DNA of 64,000 nt from Tenodera sinensis (GCA_030765045.1 CM060969.1:47087216-47151215); one strand, 5' to 3'; positions 1 to 11,744 are shown, counted from the stretch's first letter. The notes: generated from the sequence alone by a model not told the origin. Made by a program: numbers and translations.

Positions 1-800
1 TGTAAGAAGGATGTAAAATTGTGTGGACAAATACAAGAAGTTTTATTCTATTCTAGTTAAATAAAGCACTATTAAAGGATGCAAAACAAAGGTTTCATAA
101 AACTTTATAATTCACTCTTCTCATTACAAGGAAAAAACTGCTATTTTATTTATTCATAATTTTTCATAGATAACTTTTTAAGAGCAGTTGTTCGTGCTAT
201 TAGCTTAGAGTATGTAAATTTCTAACTCTGCAAGAAAAAAATAATGCTCTTTTCATAGGGCTTTTTAGCTTTACACCCTTCATGTTTTTATTTTCTCTGG
301 CATTTAAGATAGAGGAAATATTCCAGTTCATTATAAAAAACTGGATACCTATTGAGATTTCAATAAAATTGCATGTTTTGAGCTCCTCTGAATAAATAGA
401 AAACAAAGTATTTATAGAGAAAAGTTCATGAGTCTGAGAACATTCATTCAGAAAGTAGTATAAATAATAAATCATATATTTAAATCAAGCCAAGAAGAGA
501 AAGGAAAGAGAGGAGAGGGAAAGCAATTAAAATAAAGAGATGTATTGCTACCAAAGCCTTTAAAGGGTAGGACCTAAAAGCAAAGGGAAACCAACAAGGA
601 AGGAAAGATGCATGACATTTATATTGTTCAAGAAAAGTTGTAAAAAGAAATCTTGTAAGAAGGATGTAAAATTGTGTGGACAAATACAAGAAGTTTTATT
701 CTATTCTAGTTAAATAAAGCACTATTAAAGGATGCAAAACAAAGGTTTCATAAAACTTTATAATTCACTCTTCTCATTATAAGGAAAAAACTGCTATTTT
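1..800. repeat. 147-bp direct repeat pair (1-147 and 654-800)
   Basis: Bases 1-147 recur at 654-800 with a single visible mismatch (attacaagg versus attataagg). The 506 bp between them contain no gene that I recognise. The left copy starts at the first base of the window, so the repeat may extend further left. It could be a recent segmental duplication of a 653-bp unit, the edge of a tandem array, a pair of short LTR-like ends, or an assembly overlap. Confidence 0.85.
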
Positions 801-960
801 TGTTTTCTCAAAATATTTCTAAAGATTCTGATTAAAACATCACACATTTGAGATATTCACAACAATTCTGTGACGTCTGTTAAAGTTTAACAAATTGTTA
901 AAGCTGCTAACCAGTGGCTATGCACTATTTGGTATTTTGTAACATCATAACATCTTGTTT

Positions 961-1214
961 TTTTTTTTTTTTTTTTAAATTAACGTCCTCCAACATTGTG
1001 TCATATCGGATGAATGAATGAAATGAAATGGGTGAAATGATGCTCAAATGAGCCCGAGGTCCATGAAGCTTTAAGTTACCCGACATTCGTCTTCTCAGGA
1101 TAAGGGAAAACCTCGGAAAAAACCTTACCCAGATAACTTACCCTAAGCGAGATTCGAACTCGCGACCTCTTGAACGTGAGGCAGACATGCTAACCATCAC
1201 GCTACCGAGGCGGG
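961..1214 (-). repeat. tRNA-derived SINE, family A, full length
   Basis: Read on the minus strand this starts with a tRNA-like head (A box near 1190, B box GTTCGAATCTCGC near 1150), has a conserved body with the phrase CTCATTTGAGCAT, and ends in a poly-A tail (the T run at 958-976). It is flanked by an imperfect 13-bp target duplication, ataacatcttgtt at 947-959 and ataatatcttgtt at 1215-1227. Related copies lie at 8125, 22033, 44319 and 47687. There is no coding capacity; it depended on a partner LINE. Confidence 0.85.
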
Positions 1215-1227
1215 ATAATATCTTGTT

Positions 1228-3002
1228 GAGAGGAAAAAAAAAAATGGTGAATGTTATCAAGAGCTAACACTGTATTGTTAGTGCAAGCAATAGTACTTCT
1301 ACTACTGGCTGAAAATGAATGCATTTTTGGTGCTTCTTGATCATGAAGAATAACAATAAGATCTTAATCAGAAATTTACAGAATAGCCTTGAATGGTATG
1401 GTAAATAAAAATGTATATTCAATTTTTTCTTAGTATCCTTTAACTCCTACTGAATTTGTAATACAGCTGCAGAATCATAACACATACACAAAACTTGCTG
1501 TAGGAAAAACAAATACTTCATCAGGAGTATCTGTTTATGTGAAACATTTTTGTTGCCTCAACTATTCCCAAAATATGTGCTGCCCTCACTTTAAATGTTT
1601 TAAATAGCACACTTTTAAACTTCCAATGGCTATTTTATTACTTCTAACATAATCCGCTTCAGTGGTGGCTGGTGGATAAAAAGTTAGGTGGTACACAAGT
1701 TCAAATAAAATGTCAGATAGCTGTGACTACCTATTTATACTGGAACTCTGCTCTCCTCTCCTTTGACCTTGAAAATTTATCAATAGCTTTAGTGTTAAAG
1801 TCATAATCGTCATCTTAAATTCCCACTCTATTCAAAGCATTGCCAGTGCTGACAATTGGTCCTCTTACATATGGTTTTTTTTCTCTCTCTCTTTGTTTTT
1901 TTTAGAGAGGAAAAGCAGCATTATATTTTTGTGGTAGACATTGGCATAGTCAGCAGCACTCACAGCAGTTTGACAAATTTGCTGAACATAGTGCGTAGTT
2001 TGTTTTCTCTTATGAAGTTCATCAAACACAAAGCCCCAGACATGACTCCGAGTTCTTCTTGAGTCTGCCAAAGAGCAGATAATACAAGGTGTTAGTAATT
2101 TATTATACACATAACCAATCATGCTTTTCATATTTTCAGACGTATTGAATGTTCTAGTTTTCATCTTAACTGTTTGAGTTACATGAACATTTGGTATTGG
2201 CCTTTTCATTTGTTTCACTTCAGACTTTTCTTCAGCACTGTCTCAAGAAAATGCAGTGATGCAAAGATTGTACAGTATTCATTATGAAAGTTGGTCACTT
2301 TCTAACATAAAATCTTAAAAGTACACAAGAATATTACATAAAGGTAAACATAAAAATAAAAATCAAATATCCAACTTATAATAATAATAAAAAAACAATC
2401 AAGTAATGTATATCTTCTAATCAAGAAAATAAAAGATAAAATTAAGGCCAATCTAATTTCATAAGAAATTGTTTGAGCTACTGCACATAAACCCGCTAAT
2501 AATGCATAATTTAGAATTAGAATACAAGATGATACACAACCTGAAATAATTATAGTAAGCTACAGACATAAAGTAATAAACACAGTCTCCTATGAACTTA
2601 AAGTAATAAACATGGGTCAACAAGGGACAGCACTTAACATTTGTTTATTTTGACTACAATAGCCCGCTGCAGCCTATAAGTAGTGCATTTGAATTTTTAT
2701 TTTTTGTATATATTAAACAACATAAAAAAAGTACAATATAATGCCCAAAATGGCCCAATTGTACATGCAAAATCAATGATTGTAGCGCAAAACTCCAACC
2801 TTATGGAAAAGCTACTCCTAATTGACTTATAATTATAAGCTGCTTAACTTTGAAAATATATCCTGATTATTTAAATTTGATTTTTTAAAAACTTTGTTTA
2901 CATTTCCTAAATTTTCATAGTGATTTTCATATTTCTGAATGGAGAGTGAAGGAACTATTTTAAACTTATTTAAAATGCAATGAGCATCTGTTTATGTTTC
3001 AG
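1228..3002. other. AT-rich stretch without a recognised gene
   Basis: I see no convincing coding signal. CAGTGGTGGCTGGTGG at 1660-1675 resembles the terminus of ZMYM-type hAT elements, and open frames between 1860 and 2220 on both strands have no family that I recognise. This is probably the upstream region or an intron of the coiled-coil gene that follows. Confidence 0.4.
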
Positions 3003-3033
3003 ATTGTGGAAAGAGTCCTCATAAGCTCAAGCT

Positions 3034-3537
3034 ATGACTGCCATATCTCATACAAACAATGAAATTATGACTAAGTTTCAAGCCTTAGAGGAACGAGTTG
3101 ATGATTTGGTACCACTGAAAATCAAAGTAGCCCAACTTGAGAGCTGTGTTCATGAAAGTCGTTTGCTGTGCGAACAACGGCATGGGCTTCAAAGACTGAC
3201 TGAATTAGAGGAAAGAGTAAAGCTGGAACAGGAAAGGTGCAACAAATTAGAGCAAACTCTGAAAGAAGTTGAAGAAAAATATGAAAATAAATCAAAATTT
3301 TGCCAACTACTGCAATGTAAACTTAATAACTTAGAAGAAGAACTGAGAAAAGAGCGGGAGCGTTATAAACAATTAGAAGATGCTCACTTTCTGGGGAAGA
3401 ATGAATGGGAAGTAAGCAAGGAGCAATGCCAGCTTCTAGAACAAAAGAATAATGAATTAAATGCACAATTATTACAATTGCAAAAGGACTTTGAAGAATG
3501 GAAAAAAAATGAAAGTACTACAAGCATGGACCTCTTG
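3034..3537 (+). CDS. Coiled-coil protein, coding exon (gene continues downstream)
   Basis: This exon encodes 168 residues that are almost entirely heptad-like coiled coil, rich in Glu, Lys, Leu and Gln, with repeated LEE/LEER/KLEQ patterns from about residue 15 to 160. A consensus acceptor (tttcag) precedes base 3003. In the ATG frame the 31 bases between acceptor and ATG contain a TAA at 3022-3024, which supports ATG 3034 as the true start. After codon 168 (Leu) comes GTATGA, which reads as a phase-0 donor; unspliced, the frame stops at once (TGA 3541). The ankyrin exon starting at 22810 also begins in phase 0 and is the best downstream partner in the window. I do not recognise the gene. The coiled coil suggests a dimerising or scaffold role, but the function is unknown. 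Confidence 0.65.
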
Positions 3538-3552
3538 GTATGATGAGTTGTT

Positions 3553-3582
3553 GTATATATATATATATATTTTTTTTTTTTA
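3553..3582. repeat. (TA)n/T-rich microsatellite after the coiled-coil exon
   Basis: A short TATATA tract is followed by a T run just inside the presumed intron. No other function is visible. Confidence 0.7.
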
Positions 3583-4098
3583 TTATTGTTATGAGGTAAT
3601 TGTCATAATGAATTACTTTTTTTGTCCGTTATTTTGCTTCTTAGTACTTAGATGCTCTATCTTTTTCTTTAAGTACACCTACTTTTCCTCTGACAGCTGA
3701 GTGGTACATAAAAATGTAGATCTGTGTGGTTCCAAATATATAGCAAGATATTTTGTGTAACTTAAAATTTATAAGATATCTAGTTTTAGTATTAATAATT
3801 AAACTCTTTGATATGATAAAACATTACCTTATTTAAAATAGAAAGCTACAACATAATGCATGCTGCTGTTATTACATTTGAGCTTTCCAATATTATTGAA
3901 ATATTTGATAATGCTGAGTAATCTTATCTTAGCTACATGATCCTCGTGTAACTAGAGCTCTTGGTGGGAATGGTATGTGAGTCAAATCCAGTTTGTCATC
4001 CTTAGACTGTTTGTCACTACTTATGCTATTAAAAATCACTACTACTTGTTCATGGATTTGTACGAGGGTAATCCTAAAAGTAAGATCACACTGTTGTA

Positions 4099-4578
4099 AT
4101 AATAAACACTGGAAGTTGATGACAGTGTTGTTGGAATCCCATTAAAATATGAATTTTTGAATCGATTCATAACACTAAACAACACTCACTTTTAAATTTT
4201 CCCGGTACGTGTTTCGGAGGTGAACTTTCCTCCATTATCAACCGGACATCAACTGAACTGCAGTTCACAGGACCAGTAGTACACCAGAGCAGTCTACAGG
4301 AGATAAAGAATAATCAACATGGGAACAGATCTTCATCTGGAAAAGCAAAGACCGAGTTTTCAACTTTGATATACCACAAGGTGATCTGTTATACAAGTTC
4401 CTAAAACCACCACCAGAGCATTCTACAGGAGATACCAGCTCTGTGATCCAGCCTCTATAGTTCAGTCGATGTCCTGTTGATAATGGAGGAAAACTAACCT
4501 CCAAAACGTGTACCAGGAAAATTTAAAAGTAAGTGTTGTTTAGTGTTATTAATCAACTCAAAAATTCATATTTTAATG
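4099..4578. mobile_element. Foldback element F3 (41-nt head plus about 121-bp arms)
   Basis: The 13-bp direct repeat tcacactgttgta (4086-4098 and 4579-4591) brackets this insertion. A 41-nt unpaired head (4099-4139) precedes a left arm (4140-4260) that is the imperfect reverse complement of the right arm (4458-4578). The right arm reaches the 3' edge exactly. The loop holds two similar blocks (near 4285 and 4413, both ctacaggagata). In the arms a stem-loop built on GGAGG/CCTCC is followed by GAAAC on the minus strand, like the 3' half of a hammerhead ribozyme. There is no coding capacity. Architecture matches F1 (38394-38629) and F2 (41097-41234). Confidence 0.75.
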
Positions 4579-4633
4579 TCACACTGTTGTATTTGTTGCT
4601 TCCCCCATTCTCTACAGAAACTATTATACCAGT

Positions 4634-4900
4634 TAATTAAGGAAATTGAAGCTATTAACAGTGAAGCAACAAGGTTCTAAAGTAAGAACAAATTAGAAAC
4701 TAAAAACTTCACTTATCTTAGTAATGTTGCAAGTTTTATTTGTTTTTTTTTTTTGGTAGCTTTGGTAACGAATTTGTTTGTATAGCTTTGAGAATGAGTT
4801 GGATGTCAACTTGAAACTCGAGTCAGTGTTTGAAAAAATAACTTGCAACATTACTAAGATAAGTGAAGTTTTTAGTTTAAAATTTGTTCTTACTTTAGAG
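4634..4900. mobile_element. Foldback element F4 (hairpin with 12-bp duplication)
   Basis: TATTATACCAGT occurs at 4622-4633 and again at 4901-4912. Between them lies a head of about 42 nt, then a left arm (about 4677-4735) that is the near-perfect reverse complement of about 4838-4899, so the right arm again reaches the 3' edge. No hammerhead core is visible. If the duplication is real, this insertion overlaps and undermines a small exon-like reading frame at 4618-4680. Confidence 0.55.
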
Positions 4901-4919
4901 TATTATACCAGTGTTCGAA

Positions 4920-5100
4920 TCAGCACCCAAGGTTGCAGGTTCAAACCTGGCCCAGACAATGGTTTTTGAATGTGCTTAAAAATGACAGCTCCATGTCAGT
5001 AGATTTACTGGCATGTAAAAGAACTCCTGTGAGACAAAATTCCGGCACACAGTGAAACTGATGTGATCCTGGCAGTTAACAGCGTCGTTAAAAAAGCAAA
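4920..5100 (+). repeat. SINE family B, 5'-truncated
   Basis: The sequence starts in the tRNA-like B box (GGTTCAAACCTGGCCC) and runs through the family-B body (atgtcagtagatttactggc, gatgtgatcctggcagtt) to an A-rich end. It lacks the A-box head seen at 53582. Confidence 0.75.
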
Positions 5101-5849
5101 ATATATTTTATTTCGAATCAGTTTTTCTGATGAGGGGGGGCAAACTTACATTTGTGTTATATTTATGGCAATAATGGTAGTAATACCAGTGGTAGTAGCA
5201 TTGGTGTGTTATATACATGAAATGTAGAAGCACCAATATGCATTTTACTGTCTCAATGATTTGTATTTCTGAGCAGTACAGGCGTAATATAACTCCCCCA
5301 AAACTATTCAATGAAAGTCAAGAGCAATTTCTTTTCCATTTTACAAATCTAATTTTATCAACATATCCCCAATTAGTGTAATGCATTTACTTTCACTATT
5401 TTCACTAACACATGTCATTTCCAATGCTGCAGTTTTTACCTGAGCAGCTATAATATTAATAATGCTTGAAGCTGAAGCCTAAGATTCAATCTGCAATACA
5501 TCACTGTCCTTAATTTCTGTAACTTTTCACTTTCTCGTCACAAATTTATCCATGCTGACGAACAATACAACAGTGAGTTGCAAGAAAGTGAACTGAATAC
5601 TGCAAGTTGCAATCATTATTGCTGGCGCAGAATTGCTAGAATTGTGAGCACAAATGCCAAACCAACTAATGAACCTGAGAATTGTTTATTATTTAGCTTA
5701 CTTGCGACTTGATACGTTTGCTTACTCACAGCTAGCACTTGTACCATGTATAGTCTGCATCAAAAGTGTTCTGTGTCCTCTTGTAATAGTAAATAAAGAA
5801 AAAAAGTACTTCCCTGGTAGGGAAGAAATTCTTCTTTAATGAGCTGGAT
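5101..5849. other. No recognised feature
   Basis: AT-rich DNA with only short chance reading frames. It lies inside the tips assigned to the mariner-like element, so some or all may be later inserted sequence. Confidence 0.4.
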
Positions 5850-6620
5850 TAATGAGAGGGGGAAATTCCGCCCCCCTGCTCCCGTTAACTTGAAGCCTGC
5901 ATTACACAGCTGCTGGGATGTTCAGTCTTGGCTTGGCAGCCAGTTGTAATGGAGCTCCCATTTGTTGCTTCTGTCAGATGCAAAGTTTGCATACTTATTT
6001 GGTTTTTTAATGCAAATGCTAATTCATAGACAGTTGATGGAAGTGTATGGACTGTCAAAAGTGCCTGCAAGTTGTGTAGAGACCAAACAACATTCACATG
6101 AGTGGCAGCATTCCGATTCAGCCAAGCCACAAAAATTAAAGGAATGCAATCCATCAGTGAAATAATGACAGCTGTGCTTTAGGATCAAAGGGGGATATTA
6201 TTGATTACCTTTATGGCTCCTGGGACAATATAAATGCTGACAGTTATTGTGAGACATTAAAAAATTCAGGACTCAGAACTGAAGAAGAGAAGTGCAAGGA
6301 CATAGCCTTCTGCATGATAAAGCTCACTCCCACACTGCCCATCAAATTGTGGATCTTCTCAACAATTTAGTCTGGACTTAATGTCCAGTGACTACCAGAC
6401 CTGTTTCCCAAGTTGAAAAAACACTTGCCTGGAAGACGCTTCAGCAACGACAAGGAGAAAGAAGAGATCCAATGCTTCCTTAATAGCATGGCAGTGAGCT
6501 GGTATGACATGGTCATACAAAAACTCCTACAGCACTTAAAAAAATGCATCTATCGAAATGGCAATCATGTGGAAAAGTATAACGTTCAAGTTTCAAAACC
6601 ATGTACCATATATTGAAAAT
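5850..6620 (+). pseudogene. Mariner transposase remnant
   Basis: Pieces of a mariner transposase can be read across several frames: a segment resembling the ISEIMTAVLWDQRG / DFMAPGTT region, then SLDLMSSDYQTCFP near 6366-6410 (compare the SPDLAPSDYHLF signature around the third catalytic Asp), then KHLPGRRFSNDKE and a C-terminal stretch ending in a TAA near 6616. Multiple stops and frameshifts make it inactive. The right tip follows within 50 bp, which fits normal mariner layout. Confidence 0.7.
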
Positions 6621-6679
6621 TAACTTTCGTTTATGCTTTCTAAAAAATAGGACCCCTTACTTTTGGGATTTCCCCTGTA

Positions 6680-8124
6680 GCTCATTTAACTAAAGCTTTG
6701 AACATAGCACCCACAACTTTAATGTCAGAGGTTTGAATCCTTACAGCAGTGCTACTGAATTGTATTAAAGGACAAAGTAAAATAAAATATTGGTGTGAAT
6801 AAATATTAACAAGACTTCAGCAACATTGCGCTGAAATGCATGTTTTTCATCAAGAAAATTATTTTATTTATTTTTATGTTGCTAAGTCATTAATATCTAT
6901 ATATTTAGCAAACTAATAAAATATGAAACAGTAATAATAGACTATAATTTAAAACAAAAAGCTTCTTGCAGGTGAATTTAGCTTTACAACAGATTTATAA
7001 TAGATGCATAGGATATAATATATGCACATTGAAAGGGTTAGTAATATAGTTGCTTAAACCAGTTTTAATTACATTTGGAATAATGGTTCTTCTTATAGAG
7101 CTAGAGCAGAGGTTAGCAACCATTTATAAAGTGATCATAACTCCCATGAAACTAATTTTACTTGACTAAGGCAACTCTATAAAAGAGAATATGAATAATT
7201 ATGTAGCCAGTAACATCTTGCCCATTCGCATTCACAAATGTAAACATACCTTCTACATAATTTCCTCTTGCTTCATTACATATTATCCAATGATTTATTT
7301 CACAGAATTCTAGTAACTTTTGCCTCCTTGGCCTTTGCCTCCTTCAACATGTTTATTCTCATAATTAAAATTATTTATCCCCCTCTCCTTTCATATTATC
7401 CAGCAATTTAATTTTGTTATCTCCTGTCCTAGGATCAAATCTCCCATGAGTATAAATTCTCTACATGTTTTTTTTTCTTTAACTACTTATAATCACAAAA
7501 ATCTGATGTCTTTGGTGAACTATATATAACCCCTAGTGGTAACCTCACTTCAACCCTTTTTCTGTTATAATTCGTAGCCACAAAGCTATCTTTTTGCTTC
7601 TTTTTTCAGTCTTGTCATTATCCTTGTCTGTGTATTTTCTTGATTGTTCCTGAGTGCTAATATACTTCCTTCTAGTGTTGATATACCATCAGTACCATCT
7701 CACTCATTTTTTATTTCTGCTGCCAAGGTCGCTGCTTCTTCCAGCTGTTTCTTGTCAGGTGATAACATCTTCCTCATTGGCAATGTCATTTGATTGTCTG
7801 CTTCTCCATCCTTGCCTTCTTCCAGCACGTGCTGGTGTTCCCCCCTTTTCTTTGGTTGATCCACCTCCAAGCATGTCAATCTTTTGTTATTTTTCTGAGT
7901 TACCCACTGTAACCACTGCACCCACTATTTGCTGTGCCATCACCTGACATTGCTTCTTTTGCAAATTTCTGTTGGTCTATTTCCAGCTTGTTATTGTTGA
8001 TATGTATATTCCTTGGATAAATGCACTTTTGCCATTGTCCATAGCTTCCTTCAACTTTTGAAATACAAATTTTCTATATTTTCTTAGCACCTCATCCTTA
8101 GTTTTCTGTTTTTTTAATGTTTAA
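6680..8124. other. No recognised gene; AT-rich
   Basis: A tRNA-like stretch with a B-box-like GGTTTGAATCC near 6730 may be a worn SINE head. Pyrimidine-rich DNA at 7300-8100 contains short open frames on both strands, none recognised. Confidence 0.4.
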
Positions 8125-8347
8125 CAAACTTTAACTGGTTAGGTCATATTGGTCGATGAATGAAATGGTAAAATAATGCTCAAATGAGCCCAGGGTCCAT
8201 AGAGCTTACAGTTACCTGGCATTAATCTTTCAGAGTAAGGCAAAACTCAGGAAAACACATATCTAGGTAGCTGATCCTAACCAAGATTCAAGTTCAGGAC
8301 CTCCTGAATCTGAGGGAGATACGCTACCACCACACCACAGAGGTGGG
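8125..8347 (-). repeat. SINE family A, diverged copy
   Basis: This is the minus-strand counterpart of the copy at 961-1214. It shares the body (aaatgctcaaatgagccc on the plus strand), the B-box region and the head ending in cacctctgtg. Divergence is visibly higher and no clean tail or target duplication was found. Confidence 0.75.
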
Positions 8348-8884
8348 CAATTGTAGTCTTGTTTCCGATCTTCTTCAGTTTACTGACAACTATAAAAGAG
8401 AATAACCAACTTTAGAAGAAAATGATCAACCATGCAGTGATATTACAGACATTTCGCAAGATGGATTGCAGGAATATCCAGAGAAATCTGGAAATCCTTG
8501 AATCTAAAGGTTTTACTTGAATGAAACATTGCTTACTACCATTTACTTTTACTCTTTTGCTCTCTCTCTCTTTTTTTTTTTCAGATATGGGAACATCAAA
8601 ATTGTAAACATCATTTACTTGTAGTGAAAATAATTCATAATAATACTGTTTTATGGTATTATTTCATAAAATTGCCACATTTTCATTACTTCGCTTAAAC
8701 ATTTAAGCTACAGTAAAGTATATTAAATCAAATTAAATTTGTCTTAACACCATCATGGAGAGTTTGAACTGTGCATTAAGGCAATGTATCTATAAAAATT
8801 AAAAATCGACAGTTTTCTTCTGATTGCTTTGAATTTTTTCCCACACGTTCTGAACATAAAATATACAGCATACACAAAATGTGT

Positions 8885-8990
8885 TGCTAACTAATGCTGG
8901 ATTTCTGACAATGAAGTCATTAATCTTCTTGCTCCCCAATATTTTTTACTGATGGATGGGGTGTTAGAAAAGGCCGGGCATATTATATCT
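8885..8990 (-). repeat. Non-LTR family B, 3'-end fragment
   Basis: It matches the last 100 or so bases of the family-B element at 37637-39190 (gctggatttctgacaatgaa on the plus strand), in reverse orientation, with a worn tail. A second fragment faces the opposite way at 9209-9283. Confidence 0.75.
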
Positions 8991-9208
8991 TTTTAATATA
9001 CGAGTATGACAATTAATTGAATGGAAACTAGAATACCGTACTTATTTTAATAATTCTCCCGGTCAGGTCAGTGAGACCCGTAAACCAACGACAGGTGCAG
9101 TCCTCCAGACATTCTGGGGGTTGTGAGAGAGCGCTGTAACCGCCAAAACATAAAAATATGGTGCTCTCTAAAAAGCGGTTACTATTACTGCTATTGTTCT
9201 CTTAAGTA

Positions 9209-9283
9209 TCTTAATATTGGAGAGCAAGAGGATTAATGACTTCATTGTCAGAAATCCAGCATTAGCTAACAACAACAACAACT
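9209..9283 (+). repeat. Non-LTR family B, 3'-end fragment with (AAC)n tail
   Basis: It carries the family-B terminus (ttggagagcaagaggattaa, then tagctaacaacaacaacaac), the same 3' end as at 39190. With the inverted fragment at 8885-8990 it encloses about 220 bp of unrelated sequence. Confidence 0.8.
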
Positions 9284-10235
9284 TTCTGCATATGAAATTC
9301 ATATGATGTATAAAATACTATCATCTTATGAGTATATACTAAGGAAAATATAAGTGTAAGCTGGAGACTCTCTATGTCAGTGCTCTCCAACTTTCTTATA
9401 CGCTTGGGCGTATTTAACTCATGCCTAACGAGGTGTGGGGCACAATCACATCCACTGTTGGGGCAAGTACCCTTCCTTTGAGAGGAAAAACGGAAAGCAT
9501 TGATTAGGGAAGTTAGGGAAGCTTTAGGTGTATGCAAGATATTCAGAAAGAAATAGGTTTGTCTTGAAATTTAAATTAATATTAAAAATTGCTTGAGTAA
9601 AACTGCTTATGAAGGGTGTCAGAAAAATATATTACGGGCGCTGCATTGGACAGGGCTGCTCTCTGAGGCTGGTTGCTGAATTTTGCTATAGACAATGTGC
9701 CTGTGCATAGTGCATTTAGTCACTGTTAATCATTTCCACATTTACTTAGCACTGTACTGGTAACTATCACTTATTTATGAAGCAGTAATTTTCACTTAAC
9801 TTGCAAAATCGGTAATCTTCTTCTGTTGTAAAGAACTAAACCTGCTTGAAGATGCGATGTTATGCCAATATCACATAAGCATCACGTCATGTGGTATGGC
9901 AGCAGTGTGCTGTTCTTCATAGCGCAGTGCCAATAACAGTAGCTAAACAAACTGACACTATCACATGAAATCAGCAATGTCCACAGGTCAGAAGAATACA
10001 TTGTTGAATACATTGTCATTATGTTGTGCACGATAACTGCAATATTGTCACTTCCTCACATTGCTATGCTACGTTACCTTATAACTGCTAACCCTATAGC
10101 TGTATTTATATACACTTTTATTTGTTTTCTGGATAAGCTGAATGTTTCTGAATTCGAACAGACCACACTCCCAATTAATTTGGATTAGCAGAGTTCTACT
10201 GTATAATTATTCAGTAAACTAAGAAAGATTTAGGG
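9284..10235. other. No recognised feature
   Basis: AT-rich intervening DNA. I see no coding region, tRNA-like box or clear repeat. Confidence 0.4.
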
Positions 10236-10621
10236 TAACTAAACACTTTGAGTGCTTCAATTTAGTTAATCCTAACAAATTTAAGGACTTAAAGTCCAAG
10301 TTTCCTTTTGCTGTCACAACTGTGTCAATTACTTCCCTTTCATAGAGGAGGGAAAACTAAAGAGTTAACTTCATGTACTTTGCTCTAGTAAAAAGATAAA
10401 GAACAGTTATAGGGTCAGTGCACTGTATTCTTTCTTCAATAAAACAACTTAGAGGACATGTTTTCAGAAACAGTAAAATTGCCGAATGTAATTCTAATAA
10501 TCCAATGGCAACAGCTGAATCTGAAAGGTGTTTCAGCTCACTAAAATGCATTAAAAGCTGGTTAAGAAATACAATAGGACAAGAAAGACTTGATGCCTTA
10601 GCAATACTTTCAATAGATTAA
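10236..10621 (+). pseudogene. hAT transposase C-terminal remnant (ZMYM/DUF4371 type)
   Basis: Residues around 10240-10320 resemble the late part of a DUF4371-type hAT transposase (NPNKFKDLKSKFPF). The frame at 10418-10621 has the hAT C-terminal dimerisation motif: NNPMATAESERCFSSLKCIK, then WLRNTIGQERLDALAILSID and a stop. The signature of alternating small residues followed by ERCFS and LR..M/I..ERL is diagnostic of the family. Frameshifts between the pieces make it non-functional. It is separate from the hAT pieces at 27875-33215. Confidence 0.75.
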
Positions 10622-10633
10622 AAAAATTATATT

Positions 10634-10845
10634 AACAATGCTGTCAATTGCCAGGATTACATCAGCGTCGCTGGCATGCCAGAATTTTGTCCCGTAGGAG
10701 TTCTTTTACATGCTAAGTAAATATAATGACATGGCGCTGTCATTTTTAAGCACTCTTAAAAACCATTGGTCTTGGCCGGATTTGAATCTGCAATTTTGGG
10801 ATCAGTAGGCCAGCATCTAACCAACTGAGCCACCCAGACTGCCGC
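10634..10845 (-). repeat. SINE family B, near full length
   Basis: On the minus strand it has an A box in TGGCTCAGTTGGTTAGATGC, the phrase CTACTGATCCCAA, a degraded B box and the family body. It follows the hAT remnant by 12 bp. Confidence 0.85.
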
Positions 10846-10999
10846 TTTTGTAGAGAAAGAATACATTGCTACCATAGAAAGCTTTAACAAAAAAGTAATA
10901 ACAGCATTTACTGAATAGAAGAATAGGAGAACACAGTTCCTGTTTAAATAAATGTCTGCTTTTGTAAAAGGTAACTTCAGTAATGGCAGTTTTGTATGA

Positions 11000-11740
11000 T
11001 GCACAATGTTGTAGTTTATAACAAGATAATAAATTGTTTTCTTCTTTATGAGTGGCTTATAATATTTAGCACATTATCTTTATCATTAAAAGGCTTAGCC
11101 CCAGTCAAACTTGAGCTCACGGGATGCCATGCAATACCTTGACTCATTAAACTAATATACAAATGTTTCCATTTCAAGTTTCACAAAAATCAGGATCTTT
11201 TCTTGTGCCATTTATTTTCTAAGTTTCTATAATATTCTAAAGTATGTTTAATTCTTGAAACTACTATATATATCTTGTTCTTCAATGTCATTAATTCTTA
11301 ATTTTACTTATTCCATAATCATTGCCTACTAATCATCCACCTATTAACTATATGACTAATTCCAATGTTTTCTTAATATCTTATGTGTTTAAAGTAACAA
11401 TCTCTCAATTTTGCTTACTCTTGTACACTTTAAAACAGTTTTGACATTTTCTTTCCATTGAATTCTATTTTAGTATTTAAGTAAGTGTTTTTCTTTGTTT
11501 TCTCCTCTTTAGGAAAATACAGTATATTTTCTGGTGTATTAAATATGCATAAAGAAATATTATTCACTATAGTCTTATTTTTTATCAAACGCTTAGTACT
11601 GGGAGAGCAAAAAATTTTCAAACAGACTGTGTGGTGTTTTGCCTGTTCACATCCTCAGCACTAGTTGCCATCTGCCACTCTCATACGAAGGTGCAGATGA
11701 AATCATAAAGTATTCTTAAAAGTACTTTTAAAGGCATTCT
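11000..11740. other. No recognised gene; AT-rich
   Basis: Low-complexity AT-rich DNA. From about 11650 the sequence begins to match the 3' flank of the mariner-like pseudogene that follows, and the same flank is seen again at 14900-15080. Confidence 0.4.
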
Positions 11741-11744
11741 TTAC

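Larger units (their letters stand above)
4063..6677 (+). mobile_element. Mariner-like element, degenerate, with later insertions
   Basis: The left tip CGAGGGTAATCCTAAAAGTA (4063-4082, preceded by TA) matches the reverse complement of the right tip (6656-6677, followed by TA at 6678-6679), which begins CAGGGGAAATCCCAAAAGTA. TA duplication and tips of this form are mariner hallmarks. The span is about twice the usual 1.3 kb, and the excess is explained in part by hairpin elements at 4099-4578 and 4634-4900 and a SINE B fragment at about 4920-5100. Transposase remnants lie at about 5850-6620. It sits in the presumed intron after the coiled-coil exon. Pairing of the two tips is inferred from similarity and TA flanks. 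Confidence 0.6.

Noticed and set aside
1140..1215. Functional tRNA gene
   Set aside because: The A and B boxes are part of a SINE head with a body, poly-A tail and target duplication; the same applies to the tRNA-like heads of the other SINE families.
4618..4680. A tidy 21-codon terminal exon after acceptor tctctacag, in phase with the coiled-coil exon
   Set aside because: Most of it lies inside foldback F4, whose 12-bp duplication TATTATACCAGT starts at 4622, and inside the mariner tips. The phase match is probably chance.
7654..7947. Overlapping open frames on both strands in pyrimidine-rich DNA
   Set aside because: The composition bias explains the openness; there is no family signature.
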